Source of the DNA: Temnopleurus reevesii
Lineage: Eukaryota; Echinodermata; Echinoidea; Temnopleuroida; Temnopleuridae
Reading direction: 5' to 3'
DNA: 64,000 nucleotides
NCBI GenBank assembly: GCA_036244855.1
Contig: BQKZ01000657.1
Location: forward strand, 92,127 to 156,126
Shown: in pieces, positions 49,101 through 62,200 of the stretch
Layout of the letters: every line of letters begins with the position of its first letter
Numbering within the stretch: position 1 is the first letter of the stretch
Program-made: the position numbers and the translations under genes
The notes under the pieces: generated by a model
Databases searched by the model: none
Seen by the model: only the letters and a program-made list of their open reading frames with translations
Told to the model about the DNA's origin: nothing

Positions 49101-52100
49101 TGGTAGGAACAGATGAGGTGAGTTTACATTGTGCCACGATTGATTGATATTAATGGGAAGGGGTTGAAAGGGAAGAGAGATACAAAATATACGCTATAGC
49201 AAGCCTACCATATGGCGTTCACTGCGTTCAAGGAATTTCCTCATATTGGTACCCATTCAAGTCACCTGGGTTGAATGCAGCTAAATGTTGATGTTTTTTT
49301 TTTGCTGAAGAAAATTAGTGCTGGAGGGGGTAGGGTTCGAACATATGATCCTCTGGTTGATAGGTGATAGTCAATTCAATTTACAATGATACCTTCACAG
49401 ATTTGAGATGGGAAGAAAGGATTCAGCCAGGGAGGGAAGGGGGGAGGTGATAGGGCAGGATTTAGGGACTGGAGGAAGGGAGGGGAAGAAGTGAAGGTGG
49501 GAGAATGGAGGGTGAAAATAAAACAAGATGAAATGAAGAAGGAAGGAATAAAGGGGATGGGGCGGGTAGGATAATATTGTATAGGGGAGGGATGGAGGAT
49601 AATTTACATAAATTTGGGGGTGAATCTCGCATTACCTGCAATATCAACAGTGTAAAGATACAGTTGCTATTCTACTTTTTTTAATATGGAACATTTTGAG
49701 AGATACTTATTTTTCCCCCTTTATTTTCTGAAAGTAAATATTTCTACATTTTTGTGTTTTCCACAGGATGTCATCAATAATATTGTGCAATACTCTGCTC
49801 CAGACTTCTTCTACTGTGATTTACCTGGGGCCACTCTTCTCATACTGGACTTCATTCAAGCAGCAAACATGATTACAGCCAGTATTGATCCAGATGTGAG
49901 TATTAAAACATGTCATATTCCACACATTTAATATCTTGCTGTACAATTAGTTGAAAGTTAGATTAAGGGGTATCTAAGGCCAAAAAAATTGTTTGTTTGT
50001 AGTATACATGAAACCAACCCCATAAGCATTCCATGACATTAAAAGGTGTTAAATTTTTACAAATTTTGAATTTCAAGGCTGATTGATTCTCACGAATGAT
50101 AAAAAAAAAACTTGTAAGAAGACTAGTTCACACAGCAAAGCAATGGGACAGACGCACAAAGGATCATGCACATAATACTAAAAGGCTTGCATGGAGTCTA
50201 AATTGGACTTGCGGAGCTGAGCCTAAGTCGATTCTGATTGAGCTCCTTTATTTGCTTCTAGCTCCTTCACTAGTAATCCATATCAGGTAGTTGAAAATTA
50301 TTTGGGTTTAATTTTATGCACTTAAGCAATATACATATTATATTTTTTAAACTCAGATACCCTCTAGGAAAGAAATCAATACCATACTAACTATTCACTT
50401 CTTTCATTGTATGAGTGTTTGTTTTGATTTGTGATGTATGCGCACACACAAACAAGGATACCGCAGAGTTATTATGCTTGCAATTGATCAGTGAATTTCA
50501 CTGGTAATATTATACCTAACCCTTTTCGGAACTTATGGAGAATATACCATTTTAGCTTCCGATTTATCTGATTATGAGAACTATTTGAGGTTTCATACAA
50601 TTTTTTCAGTTTCGGGGGCTTGCATTATTGAGCTGTTTATGAAAATGTGTTTGTTATTCATAGCTTGCATGAAATTATGAGTAGCTATTTTAGACTAATT
50701 ATCATTTACTTGTGTAGTGTAACTTACGATACATGTATATTTACCATGAGACGATGGTTTCTTTGTTCTTAGAAACAACGTTTTGTTAATTTGTTATCAT
50801 GCATTTGCAAAATTTACGTTTGAAACAGAGTTCTGTCTGCCTGAAACATCACTCGTTTCGTAATTATAATGGGGAAATTATTGTAGAGCAGGGCAGTGTA
50901 TCACCAAGATACGGAAGTCTTTTAGAATGACAGGAATCATTTCTTGTGCTGCATGATTGATAGCCTTATGCGTACTCAGTACAAGATTCAACACCAGTCG
51001 TTATTAAAGGTTTTTTTCTTAATCTAGTGAAACACCTCCCAAAAACATTAATCTGAAAAGGTTTTGAAAGAAAAGTACCAGTAACATGAATGAAATTAAA
51101 AAGGAATAAAAAATTTATCAACTTTAACTGAATGAAATTTACCCAAATGCTATGCCTATTATTTTGTACAAGGTTATGAGTCATGGGTAATTGTATTGTA
51201 ATTATCTTGAAAAGGAGCCAAAATTATGATTATTTAATTTTTATTGAAAATTTAGCAGAAAGCCGTTGTCATCTATATTTATATATTCTTTTCAAAATAA
51301 TCTTTGATTATAGAATAGATTGTGTGGGATTTTAGGACAGATACGTACATTAACCTGTGAGAGAGCAGGACTAGACATGCTATCGAAGTGAGACATGTTG
51401 TAAAAGTTTATTATGATAATTACAAATTTATCACTGTGCTATTCATCGCTGTACATTGCCCTCTTACTTTTCTATAACAATATTATTTATGACACTATTG
51501 GGGTGTTGCTCAAAATCAACTGCAAATCAACTGCAACTTTGCCAATTTTATAACGCGCAATTTCATTTGTGCACGGTATGCGCATTTAACAAAGACACGC
51601 ATGAAACAATGATTTTGATTGGCGCGTTCAGACTAACTGCAACTTGTGATCAATTGCAACTTTTGAGCAACACCCCCTATTATATTTACAGTAAAAGTGA
51701 TGTATATAAATAGCTCTCAGTCATTTGATTTTATATAGTGTGTGTTTTGAATGAAGGTACTGCAAATATGGAATGTGAAACAGTTTATTTATGGGATGAT
51801 TAATAGACGCTTGTGGATTTTCACAGGATTTCACATTGATCCTTGTTCTCAATACGATCTTGTGCATATTATTAAAGCAAGGATAGATTCATGCAGTGAT
51901 GACAGTTGTGTTAAGCTGCTCTCATCCTATGGATTAGGTGCAAAGCTTGCCAGAGCTTTTCTGTCAAGTGAAAATCATATCTTCGAATAACAACAATGTA
52001 TGAGTGTTTTCTGCATATTTTGCTGCATTAGTGCATTGAAACTAGTTGTGGAGACTTGTGAAACCACACTGAAGTGTTTCAGGACATTATTATCATTCAC

Positions 52101-55100
52101 TGTAAGATGAGTTTCTACTGTATTACCAAATGTGGAATCATGTTATGAAGTGGTGCAGATATTGTGAAATTGATGGTGTATTTCAAGCGAAAGTAATATC
52201 GTGGAGTGCGAACTTTTAAGTAATAATCAAAAGTGTTTTCTGAATTGTTTTGCGATAAACACTTCTGTCACGTTTATCTCAATACACCACTTTCCAAAAC
52301 ATATTGTATGGAGACTCTGTAATTCATATTGAGAACTTATTGTATTGTGGAAGATATGTTTCTACAGTAGTACATTAACCCATGCGGAAGTTTGGAATAT
52401 ACATGTAGTTAAAAAGTCCTGCAAATAGCATAACTATTTGGATCGTCGGACATATCATTGAACTTGATCTTGTATATATTTTCCCCTTATTTGGTGACAA
52501 GTTTAAAGTCATACACTTGTGTATCCTGAACATTTTTATGACACTCCTAAGTAAAACTGTTTATGGAGACGAAAAGCATATAGAGTTTATCATTCACTGC
52601 GAGGTTGGTTTCTGCTACTCTGTTACTATACAGAAGCGTAAAATCATGTTAGGAACTAATGCCAATGACATATGTTTTGATTCCCAGATATTGTGAACTT
52701 GATGGTGTATTTCACAAGTGCTGTCTATTGTTCTAGCCACCATTGTGTAGTAGACATTGTGTCAAATGTAGATTTCTTTTTGTTATTGTATAGAGGGCCT
52801 CTCTGCTTGGATTGTATTGAAGTCTTTCTTCATACAAAGCTTTAATTAGCATTTGGTTGCTTTTGAATATTGGACTGGATTCAAACATTTGTTGGATGTG
52901 TATTTCATGCAGAGATACAAGTAGAATAGTACATACAGTGCAGTGGAAACTCTAATATAAAGAGCTGAGAAAAGACTCGTAATACAATTCGGTAATTATA
53001 ATGATTTTAGCTCTTCATATTTTGCATTTTATACTGATTTGACTTTTTAAAATAAGAAGATCTATGACTCACTGATTTATTTGCAAGTTTTGAAGGTCTT
53101 CAAATGTCACAATAGGATTTGCCGGCAGTATATGAACTAGTCTTCAAATCTTTGTTCTAAAATAAAAGCAAATTTGCAAACAAAGAGATTTACAAAATTC
53201 AAGAAGAACTGGAAAATCTGAAACCTTTCTTTTAATGCCAGATTTATGAAATTCCTTTTGAACTAATATTATTTTAGCATTAAGGTACACTGATGTTGCA
53301 AAAATAGATTGAATCTAAATTGCAGTTACTCTGTACTGGCAATTACAAAAATAGTTTCATGCAGTTTTTCATGAAAACAAAGCTCTTATTCTTTTAACTT
53401 TTTCTCTTTTTTTTCTGTTTTTAAAGTGAAGGGTCTACTTATTATTTTTTTTCAAAAGCAAGACTGTATTCAGATTAACAATAAGAAAAAAGATGTGACA
53501 ACTATGTATAAAGAAAGTTTTTAATGTTTAATATATTTAGATAAATGAGAAACTGATATCAATGCAAGGAAATGTTACTTTTTCCCCAAAATATGATTTT
53601 CTCAAAAACTTTAACCAATATATTTTCATGATAGATATGTCAATCCTCTATTTTACATTTTTTTTTTTTCTACTTAAAATCATCTTTCTGTAAAATTCTT
53701 AAAAAAGTATAAATGCAATAGTTGATACTCATAATAATGGGGCAATAAAATTTATGATTTTTTTCATAAAACGTAAAATTTTCAGGGGATCAAATGTTTT
53801 AAGAATATGTTCATTCACTTCATATCACTGAATAAAACTGTAGAATTGGTTTGAATCATATGATTGTACAAATAATTAATTTTGCAGTTTATGTATAAAC
53901 AAAATGAATGGTACTGCCTTAGAAGTGTGTGATAGTTTTGACGCTATAAATGTGTGTGCACAGGTCACATTATATTTAGGATAAAGTTAATTGTTTGTGT
54001 GATTCTTAGCAAATTGAGATATATGTTTATTCAAATGGATTATTAAGGTTTCAGTTTTGAATTTTGTTGATATGCTTATGGGTTGGTATCGACATCAACT
54101 TACTAGCAAGTGTTAAAAAAACAACATATGAATATACTTTTCATGTTAAAACTCAGAATCATTGAGATCACTTCTGTTTTATTTATCACATTGCATTTCC
54201 TTTTTATTATCCGTACTTTGTTCCGTATTTACAATTGATTGTATATGGTTTATATCTATTTATGATTGTTTACATAAGCCTATCTACATGTAGCTACTTC
54301 CCTCTGTACTGGGAGGAGCATATTAGAGATATTGATATTACAAAATGTTGCTTCCTTTCTCATCTATATGTCCTTCTCATAATTAATTGCTTGAGAAGTT
54401 GATTACAACCAGTTTAGATTTTGATCCTTCATATCATTTTGTGGATGAGCGATGAAGCTCCTAAATATTTTCGGCTCTTTGTGTGCTTGAGGATTGCATC
54501 TTTCATACCTACATTCGATTGTTCAGCAATAAATAGGAATATAAATCAGAGTCCATTGATTGTGCTGCTGTGGTGGAAAAGCTCTGCAACTCATGTACAT
54601 GTATGTGTACTTATCTTAGTTTGGGTCACTTTGCTCTGTTTTTAGCTTGCTCTAAAATCATAGCACCACCTTCTTCTCTAACTACACAAAACTCTTCTGA
54701 CAACGTTTTCATATTCATTTATATTGGTCATGAGCTAGATATGAAATCTCCAATTGAAGTTTGCATTATTTTATTGACCTAGAAAATGATTGAATATTTG
54801 AACTGTTTTTTTTTCATGTGGAGTGGATTTGGAGTATCTTTCAGTATGACTTGAATATGAACATGCCTTAAATTTGAGCAGGTGTTCAAAACTAAAGGTG
54901 TCCATAGAATAGTGTGGATTATTATTACTTATGTGGTTCAAGATTTGGAAAACAAGCAATTATTTATTTGATGATTGTGTTCGATTTTATTTGCAGGCTC
55001 CCAGGATAGAAGCTCTTTCTCTACTTGGTTCCCTCGTGTGCTTTCCAAACATGTTCTGTAATCTGACGGTGTTCCAACCATCTCCTAAAGACATCAGTAC

Positions 55101-58100
55101 GATGGTGTGTAAGGATATAAAACCTGTCAAGGTTAGTATAATGGAGTGATTTGAAGTCTTTTTTTTTGTTGGAAATTTTATATTTTTATTATGTTTATGA
55201 TTTTAACTGTGAGTGTAAATGAAATGTTAACAGATGGCTTACCACTGCAACCAGGCCGATATGAGAATAAATTTATTGAATTTCAATATATCCCTCCATT
55301 TCTTACATCACAGACAAACCTTGCGGGGGTATCTTTCAATTGATTTTGCATGATTACAGGTAGTTCGAATACACTTGTTGCTTTCTATTGTCTATTATGT
55401 TTTGCCCTCCTGAATTTTTGATATAGGAAAGATTTTAAAAATTAACATTATGATTAATGATGTGATTTTTAACAATCGAATAAAGAAGCCTTGAAATATT
55501 AAATAAGGGGCGAATTAGAACAGAATAATATCATCCCTTTCATGCGATGGCTAGTACATTGAAAAAACATCCAATTGAAAGATAAACTCAATTTTTCCCA
55601 CTAAAAATTGAGGTTTTTATTTCTTGAAAGCAACATTTCTGTAACTTATTTCCCAAAATATTCTTCCTCCATAGGACCATCTGATCAGCATTCTCTTGAA
55701 GTGCGGTAAGAAGGAGCCCAACTGTGAGGCTCGGTGTATCGCCCTCTGTGGTCTGGGTATCTTTGTCTACGAGGAGCTAGCACATACGACCTTTCACCCC
55801 CGCATCAAGGAAGCCATCAACGTCTTACTTGCCAGCCTGAAAGTGAGTAACTAAAAGATGCACCATCTTGATAAGGCAAAAAAAAATTTTCGGATTCCCA
55901 AGAATGACTTTTTTGAAAAATGGCTTGGTCAGTCACAAAAAAGTTTTTTTGAAAAAAAAAATTCAATTTTTCGAGCAGATTCTATTGTAAATTATAATCC
56001 CTTAAATATCTGAAAACGAATTTCAGAGTTCATTTCACATGTTCATTTATAAAAAAAAAAAAAAAAAAAGATAATGAAAATACCCTTCCAGTGTATATTT
56101 CTCATGTTTTCCTATAATTTTGCTGTGATATTTTTTCTTGTCAAATTCAAGTCGGGCTATTTTCAGAGGGTTTGAGAGGGAATGTTTGTTGTTGTTGTTG
56201 TTGTTTTTTTTTGGGGGGGGGGGGGGGCTAATTTTTGGTAATTCCGAAGACTGTACATCTGACCCCTATATATGGTACCTACCTGAAATAGCTTTTAACC
56301 ATTCATATTTTTAAAACAAGTATAATACTCTTTAATTATTGTGGGAGAAAAATGGGGTGCCCTTAGATTATTTTGCACAATATTTTTGATATAATATGGT
56401 GTAAGTCTAGAGCCAGATTCCAGAAGAGAGTAATTATGAAATTATGACAAATGACAAATTTTCCTCCTTTTTTTGTACACAAATTTGTAATACTGAGTAT
56501 TCCTATTATTGAATTTTTAAATAATTAACAAAGGAATAAATTTTTAATCTGCTATAACATTTCTATTGTCTTCCTCTTTCCAGTTTCAGAACAAGCTAGT
56601 TGGACAGGTTGCCTGTGACATGCTGCTGGTTATATGTGACCATTCTGAACGATTGAGAAGACATTTACCAGAAGCTCCAAAGAAAATCATAGAGGTATGT
56701 ATGCTTCATCCAAATGTAGGTATGAAGGATGACAAACAATTTGAAAAACAAATAATAATGAAGTGAGCTTTGAATACATAAATGTATGATTTCATTTAAA
56801 TGAATTAATTCTTTTAAATCATCTTAGAATTAGAATGCTTAATTTTTTTTCTGTCTAATCTGACTATGGGAGATATTTATGGTGGTATTATCCTTGGTTG
56901 TTCTTGTGTAAAGAATACTGTTACAAATTTCTAAATAATTCTTTCCAAATACATTTTTTAGTTATTGATGTTATTATTTACTCATTGTTATCCCAAAGAG
57001 TCTGAGAATGTCTTTGGATCTATTACAGGTCATATTCTACATATATAGCAAGATTACTGAATATGTAGAAAGTAGTATATTTCAATAGTTTATTTTTACT
57101 CAGCAACCAGAAGCTCCAAAGAAAATAATTTGTTAGGTTTGATTTTTTGTGAGAACTTTGATATTTTGAGATTTGATATTTATTTCTTTTTTTTTGTGCC
57201 TGATTGACAGGTTATAGCTGTGACGATAGCAAGTTTACTATCCGGTACAGATATGACTGAGCAAGAAGAGGATAAAAAGGTAATATTCTGAAAATAATTT
57301 CTCTTTACAATATATAGAGACCTGTTAGAATAAGGGTTTATTAGGATCTTTGTGTTGTGGTACAGAAAAGTTTAAATGTGAAAAGAAGCCTTCTCAGTAG
57401 GATAATGATGAAGCACACTTGACTCTTAGGACTCATGATACCTATATATAAAATCTTTGAAGAATTCTATACTGACCCAAAAGAATGAGGAGTTGAGGAA
57501 GTAGGGCTTTTCTTATTGGTAGTATGGCATAAGGAAAGGGTGTACATTGTTTGGCATTATAAATAACAGAGAAATCATGAGACACAATTGGACAATAATG
57601 AGCTGCTAACATTTTGTGAAAAGGCATTCTAAAGAAGAATAACAACTAAGTTTCTGTGACAAGTTGAAATTTTAGGCCAATTCTCCATGACATGTGATTT
57701 AATTGCTTCAATATTGCAATATTGTTATGGGTTTTTTTTTATAAAGAAAAGAAGATAATAGTATTTTGATACTTAATATTAAAAAAAAGAATAAGGAAGC
57801 GAGAATGAAACTGAGTTATCGAGTGTTATCTTATTGTTTAGTAAAGGAAGAAGAAGATTGTTTAATATCAGTTGAGAGTTGAGTTGTTTTCTTAATCAGA
57901 AGGGTGTTACTTGTAATTATCAAAGTGTTTGAACAAGCATTGTGATTGATAATTCTTCTTTGCCTGTATTTCCTTGTTTTCCAGCTGATTGTGTCTCTGA
58001 TGTTCTGCCTATGTGAGTGGTGTATTTCAGTTCCCTTGTCATCGTTACTTGAAGGAACGGAGAGCAAGTCAAAGAAAGAATCCAAACCTCTCATTAACAC

Positions 58101-59253
58101 AGTATTCAAGGTAAGATTTTCAACCATTGAAGGCTAGTTTATTTCCATTCAAATGGTCATTTTTTTTAAATTATCTTATGAGCTTCATCAAATATCATTT
58201 TCATACCTATTCATAATGCTTTGATAACATGTAATATAATGTAAAGATGAAGCCATGGAAAAATCATTGCAAAATGATCCATATGTGCCTCATAAGATTT
58301 GGAATAAATGTAATTGACCATAGGTATCAGACAAATTTTCCCCTGGTAGTATACAATGCCATATAAATAGACGAGCATTAATACCACTTTCAGGTACTCA
58401 ATTACACCTGAAAGGTATAGATTCGTAATGACCGGGATGCAGAAAGTGATATTAAACGAGCTGATATATTCACAAGTTGCTTTACATGCCTAAATATATC
58501 TGTGTAGGATATAACGAGTACATTTTTGCTCGTATTCTGTGTAGTTTACGTCAAAATACGTCAATCAGCCATTATTCCTACGGTGTGCTAAGTGCTTTAG
58601 CAGGGGGGGAGGTCGGCCTGAAATGGGCGGTGCGATCGGTGGTATTGTCTGCGGTGTGTGAGTTCGCGTTTATTTTGTACATGAAGCATGTTTTATAAGG
58701 GAGTACGACCGCAGCAGGTTTTTTTAGTTTGCGATAATTAAGCCATTTCTAGGTCGATTTCATTCAAACAAAATATGAACATGCTCTAATTTACTATTGA
58801 AAAACTGCATTATGGTAATAATTTTACTGCAGCTCGCAAACTAGTTTAATATCTGAAGCGCCCTCCTCCCAAAACTGGTCTATCGCTTTAAAAAGTAAAT
58901 CATAACCATGGTGAAGCTAACGTTAAACTGACAAAAGAGTCATTCAAAGATTCATGATTTATCCCTCAGTGCTTTATTTCTCCATATTTCCTCTCAATTG
59001 TAACCATTCTCTAATCTCTTTATGATGACAGGCATTACAAAATGCAGAGAGCGTACCATTATGAGAGTCCATATACCACAGAAACCATAAACATTTTTGC
59101 AAGGGGGGGGGGCGCAATTGAGGCTGTGTATTACTATTTAACGCATTCCCATAGGCTTGCACATATTCATTGAAAAAAAAGTAGGGAGGTGCGCTGTGGT
59201 TCTGCGATCCCTGCACCACCAATATCACCATAGGCCTGTGATTACTATTTCTG

Positions 59254-59299
<46 letters not shown>

Positions 59300-62200
59300 C
59301 AGGTGTTACAGACAGCAGTAGAGGGCGTACCATCCGAGAGTCCCTACACCATCAACTTTGCTGAGCTAGCTTCACCAGATTATGATCCTCATATAAACTT
59401 GGACTCGCTCAAGGACGGCCACATACTTCACCCGTCCTTCAAAAACAGCGCCATGGAATTCTCAGATGACACCTTTGATGATAGTAAGATAATGTTTTTT
59501 GACGTTCTATTTTATTAGGGATATTTTCATTCCAAGATAAGCCTTTGGTTTGTTCATCATGGTGAATAATAATTGAAGAGAATTGATCAGTTGTCTTAAG
59601 ATGTGCAAACATAAGATGTTAGTAGAATTACATTTCAGCTGCTTTATACTGCTAGCCTTCATCAGACTATAATAAGCATAGACCACGATGCTAAAATAGA
59701 TATATGAATTCTAATACTTATTTTTGATGATTCATTAATATGTAGCAGGTATGTAATTAGTTAATTGAATGATTAGTCAACTTATATTTGACACTTGAAC
59801 CCAGTTTTTAGAATAACAATAGTATTATATTACAAGATACAGGGATACATGCTGTAAATGTAGTGCAGGGCATTTCATATACTGAATTATAAACCTCCAT
59901 AAATAGACATGAAATAACATACATGTACAAGCATGAAAATAGAGTGTTTGACATGATTTGATTTCATTGATTTCATGTCTAATGACCCTCTCAGATTGAT
60001 TAGAATAATTCAGTTAGTATTTTTTAAACTGTTAATAGTATCAGACAGCTGACGATGTTTTCTTTTCTTCTGTAGGTGAATCCCAATCTTCATACCAAGT
60101 GCAATCTTCATTCTCATCAGAACTAACAAGACTCACAGCCAGAACAGTAAGTTCGCATATAATTATGTAGTTAGTAATATACAAAAAGATGTGCCTTAGA
60201 GGATGGCATAATCAAAAGCCCAACACAAAAACACACTTGGCGATTGTTAGGTGCTTTTTATATACACTGTGATGTCTAATGTTAATTATAATTCCAAGCA
60301 AGGAATGAACGCACCAGAGTCTTTCCTGCAAACACGTCCTGTCTCTGCCGTGGCAATTGGGAAGAATGAAGATATTTACTAATTGTGTATTGCGCCACTT
60401 GGCGGTGGCCAGGCTTGAGGCAGTGCATGCGGGGTGCACTAGGATAAGGAACTGTTTGTCTTTTGTTTGGGTCGGTTCTGCCATTGTTCAGGGGAACAAA
60501 GCATAGGTAAGAGAGGGTCTCGCGATTATCTAGTAAATAAAGAAATTAGGGATCATTTTACTGGTAAAAGCCAATTGATGTTTTAGCGAACAGATATTTT
60601 TGCGATTTCTTACCAGTTTTACACATTGGCGTGTTGTTATTTTCACATTTTTGACAGTGTTTGTACCCAAATGAATATGCATGAAATAGAGTGGAAATTT
60701 TCGCGATGCCGTAACTGCAAAATTAGTAAAGAATAAAACTACCACGAAAATTTCAGCATATACAGTAGCAAATATATTGCTTAGTACCTATCATTGTTTC
60801 TGATGTCCTGTTTGTATTTTAGGTCCTAACACACCTGATTGACAAACTCAACCACTTTCCCCTTGGTGGGGGACCAGCCTGTGTCACCTCACTGGTGAAT
60901 GAGGTAGATGACCTCTCGACCTTTGCTGACACAGATGACATCACACCTCGTCTGTTTGAGTCAGAGAATGTTCAGTTCTTCATATTCAACGACTCTGCAT
61001 TGATATCTCTCATCCAGATTCCACCTTTGGTAGGTTTTATTGTTAATGCTGTGTATTATTTTATTATGCCTTTACAATTTTCATTCTTGTTCTTTTGACA
61101 CTTTACTGGTAGATGTGCTAAACTAATTTAAAATGAGTGTTCATTCATATTCACTCACTTGTGAATAGGGTTTTTCCTTGTTTTATCATACCTTTTTGCA
61201 TATATTTATGTTGATCTCATGCCCCAGGGACCCTTGTTTGGATCACTTGTGTATGCAAATTTATGGTAATTTCATACATTTCAGGTAATAGTTTCAAAAA
61301 TTTACTCTGCAGTTCTATGTTAAAAAGTTGCTAAAATAAAACACCTTGTGAAAAAATGTGTAGCAAATTGCGATGCAATACCAGCAAAATTATTCCCTGC
61401 ATTTTGGGAACTGACTTTTCAGGGTTTAATGATTGATGTTTATTTTGTTTACTTCCTTTGTCACATTCTAAGTATTACAATTGCTGCATTACCACTTTAC
61501 CATTGCATTATTTAAATGATTTTATTTTAGGATGACGGCTCAGAATCCAAACTCTCCCTGGCTACATCGGACTTGAGAGTGGTAGTGAGGAATGTATCAG
61601 GGAAGTTTGCATGGGATGGAAGGATCATCTATGGACCTGCAGACTGCATGGCACAACAAACAAGACTAGGTAAAATTCCATAATCAATTCTGAAACAACA
61701 TAATACAAAGTCTGCATTGGATTCTGATATACAACAATATTGCTAATCACTAAAAATTGCCTTCACGTCATCTCAGCTAAAGCTGAAGTTAATAATGCTG
61801 CATTTTACAGAATCCTCTGATTATGCTACCCTCAACTAGTTGACATTCTCTGTATTTAAGAAAAAATATTGGTTTGGGGTAATCATAAATTCACAAATTT
61901 GAAGTTCTACCATCCATTCAGTTTTGGTAAGTAAAATACTCAAAGCAGAAAGATTGAAGAAGTTTCAAACTTAAATTTAAAGATTGAAAGTAGTTGTGTA
62001 ATACAAAAGAAGAAGGTCGCCTTCAAGATATGTACATTTCAAGGAACATTGAAACCTACAACATAGAAAACATCTGGGTCACCAGATGCAATGAACAAGC
62101 AGTGAATTTTAGTTTCATGAAATCTACATGAAATCTACCAACAAACCTTCACCCAGGATATGACCTGTCAATCACAACCTGAAACTGACCATCAAGCAAT

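Larger units (their letters stand above)
49896..54996 (+). other. RALGAPA intron 21 (5.1 kb)
   Basis: Contains two MITEs and the diverged tandem repeats at 51.75-52.95 kb. The remainder is AT-rich. The phase is 0 on both sides. Confidence 0.8.
58111..59302 (+). other. RALGAPA intron 26
   Basis: Contains a GC-richer patch at about 58540-58700 of unknown origin, the decayed exon 27 copy, and the CT tract. Confidence 0.7.

Noticed and set aside
51456..51990. Short + strand frames in intron 21
   Set aside because: They cover a MITE and diverged tandem repeats, with no conserved motif or splice support.
58477..58698. A 73-codon frame with [10 protein letters not shown]
   Set aside because: Lies in intron 26 in a GC-richer patch; no similarity recognised and RALGAPA splicing does not need it.
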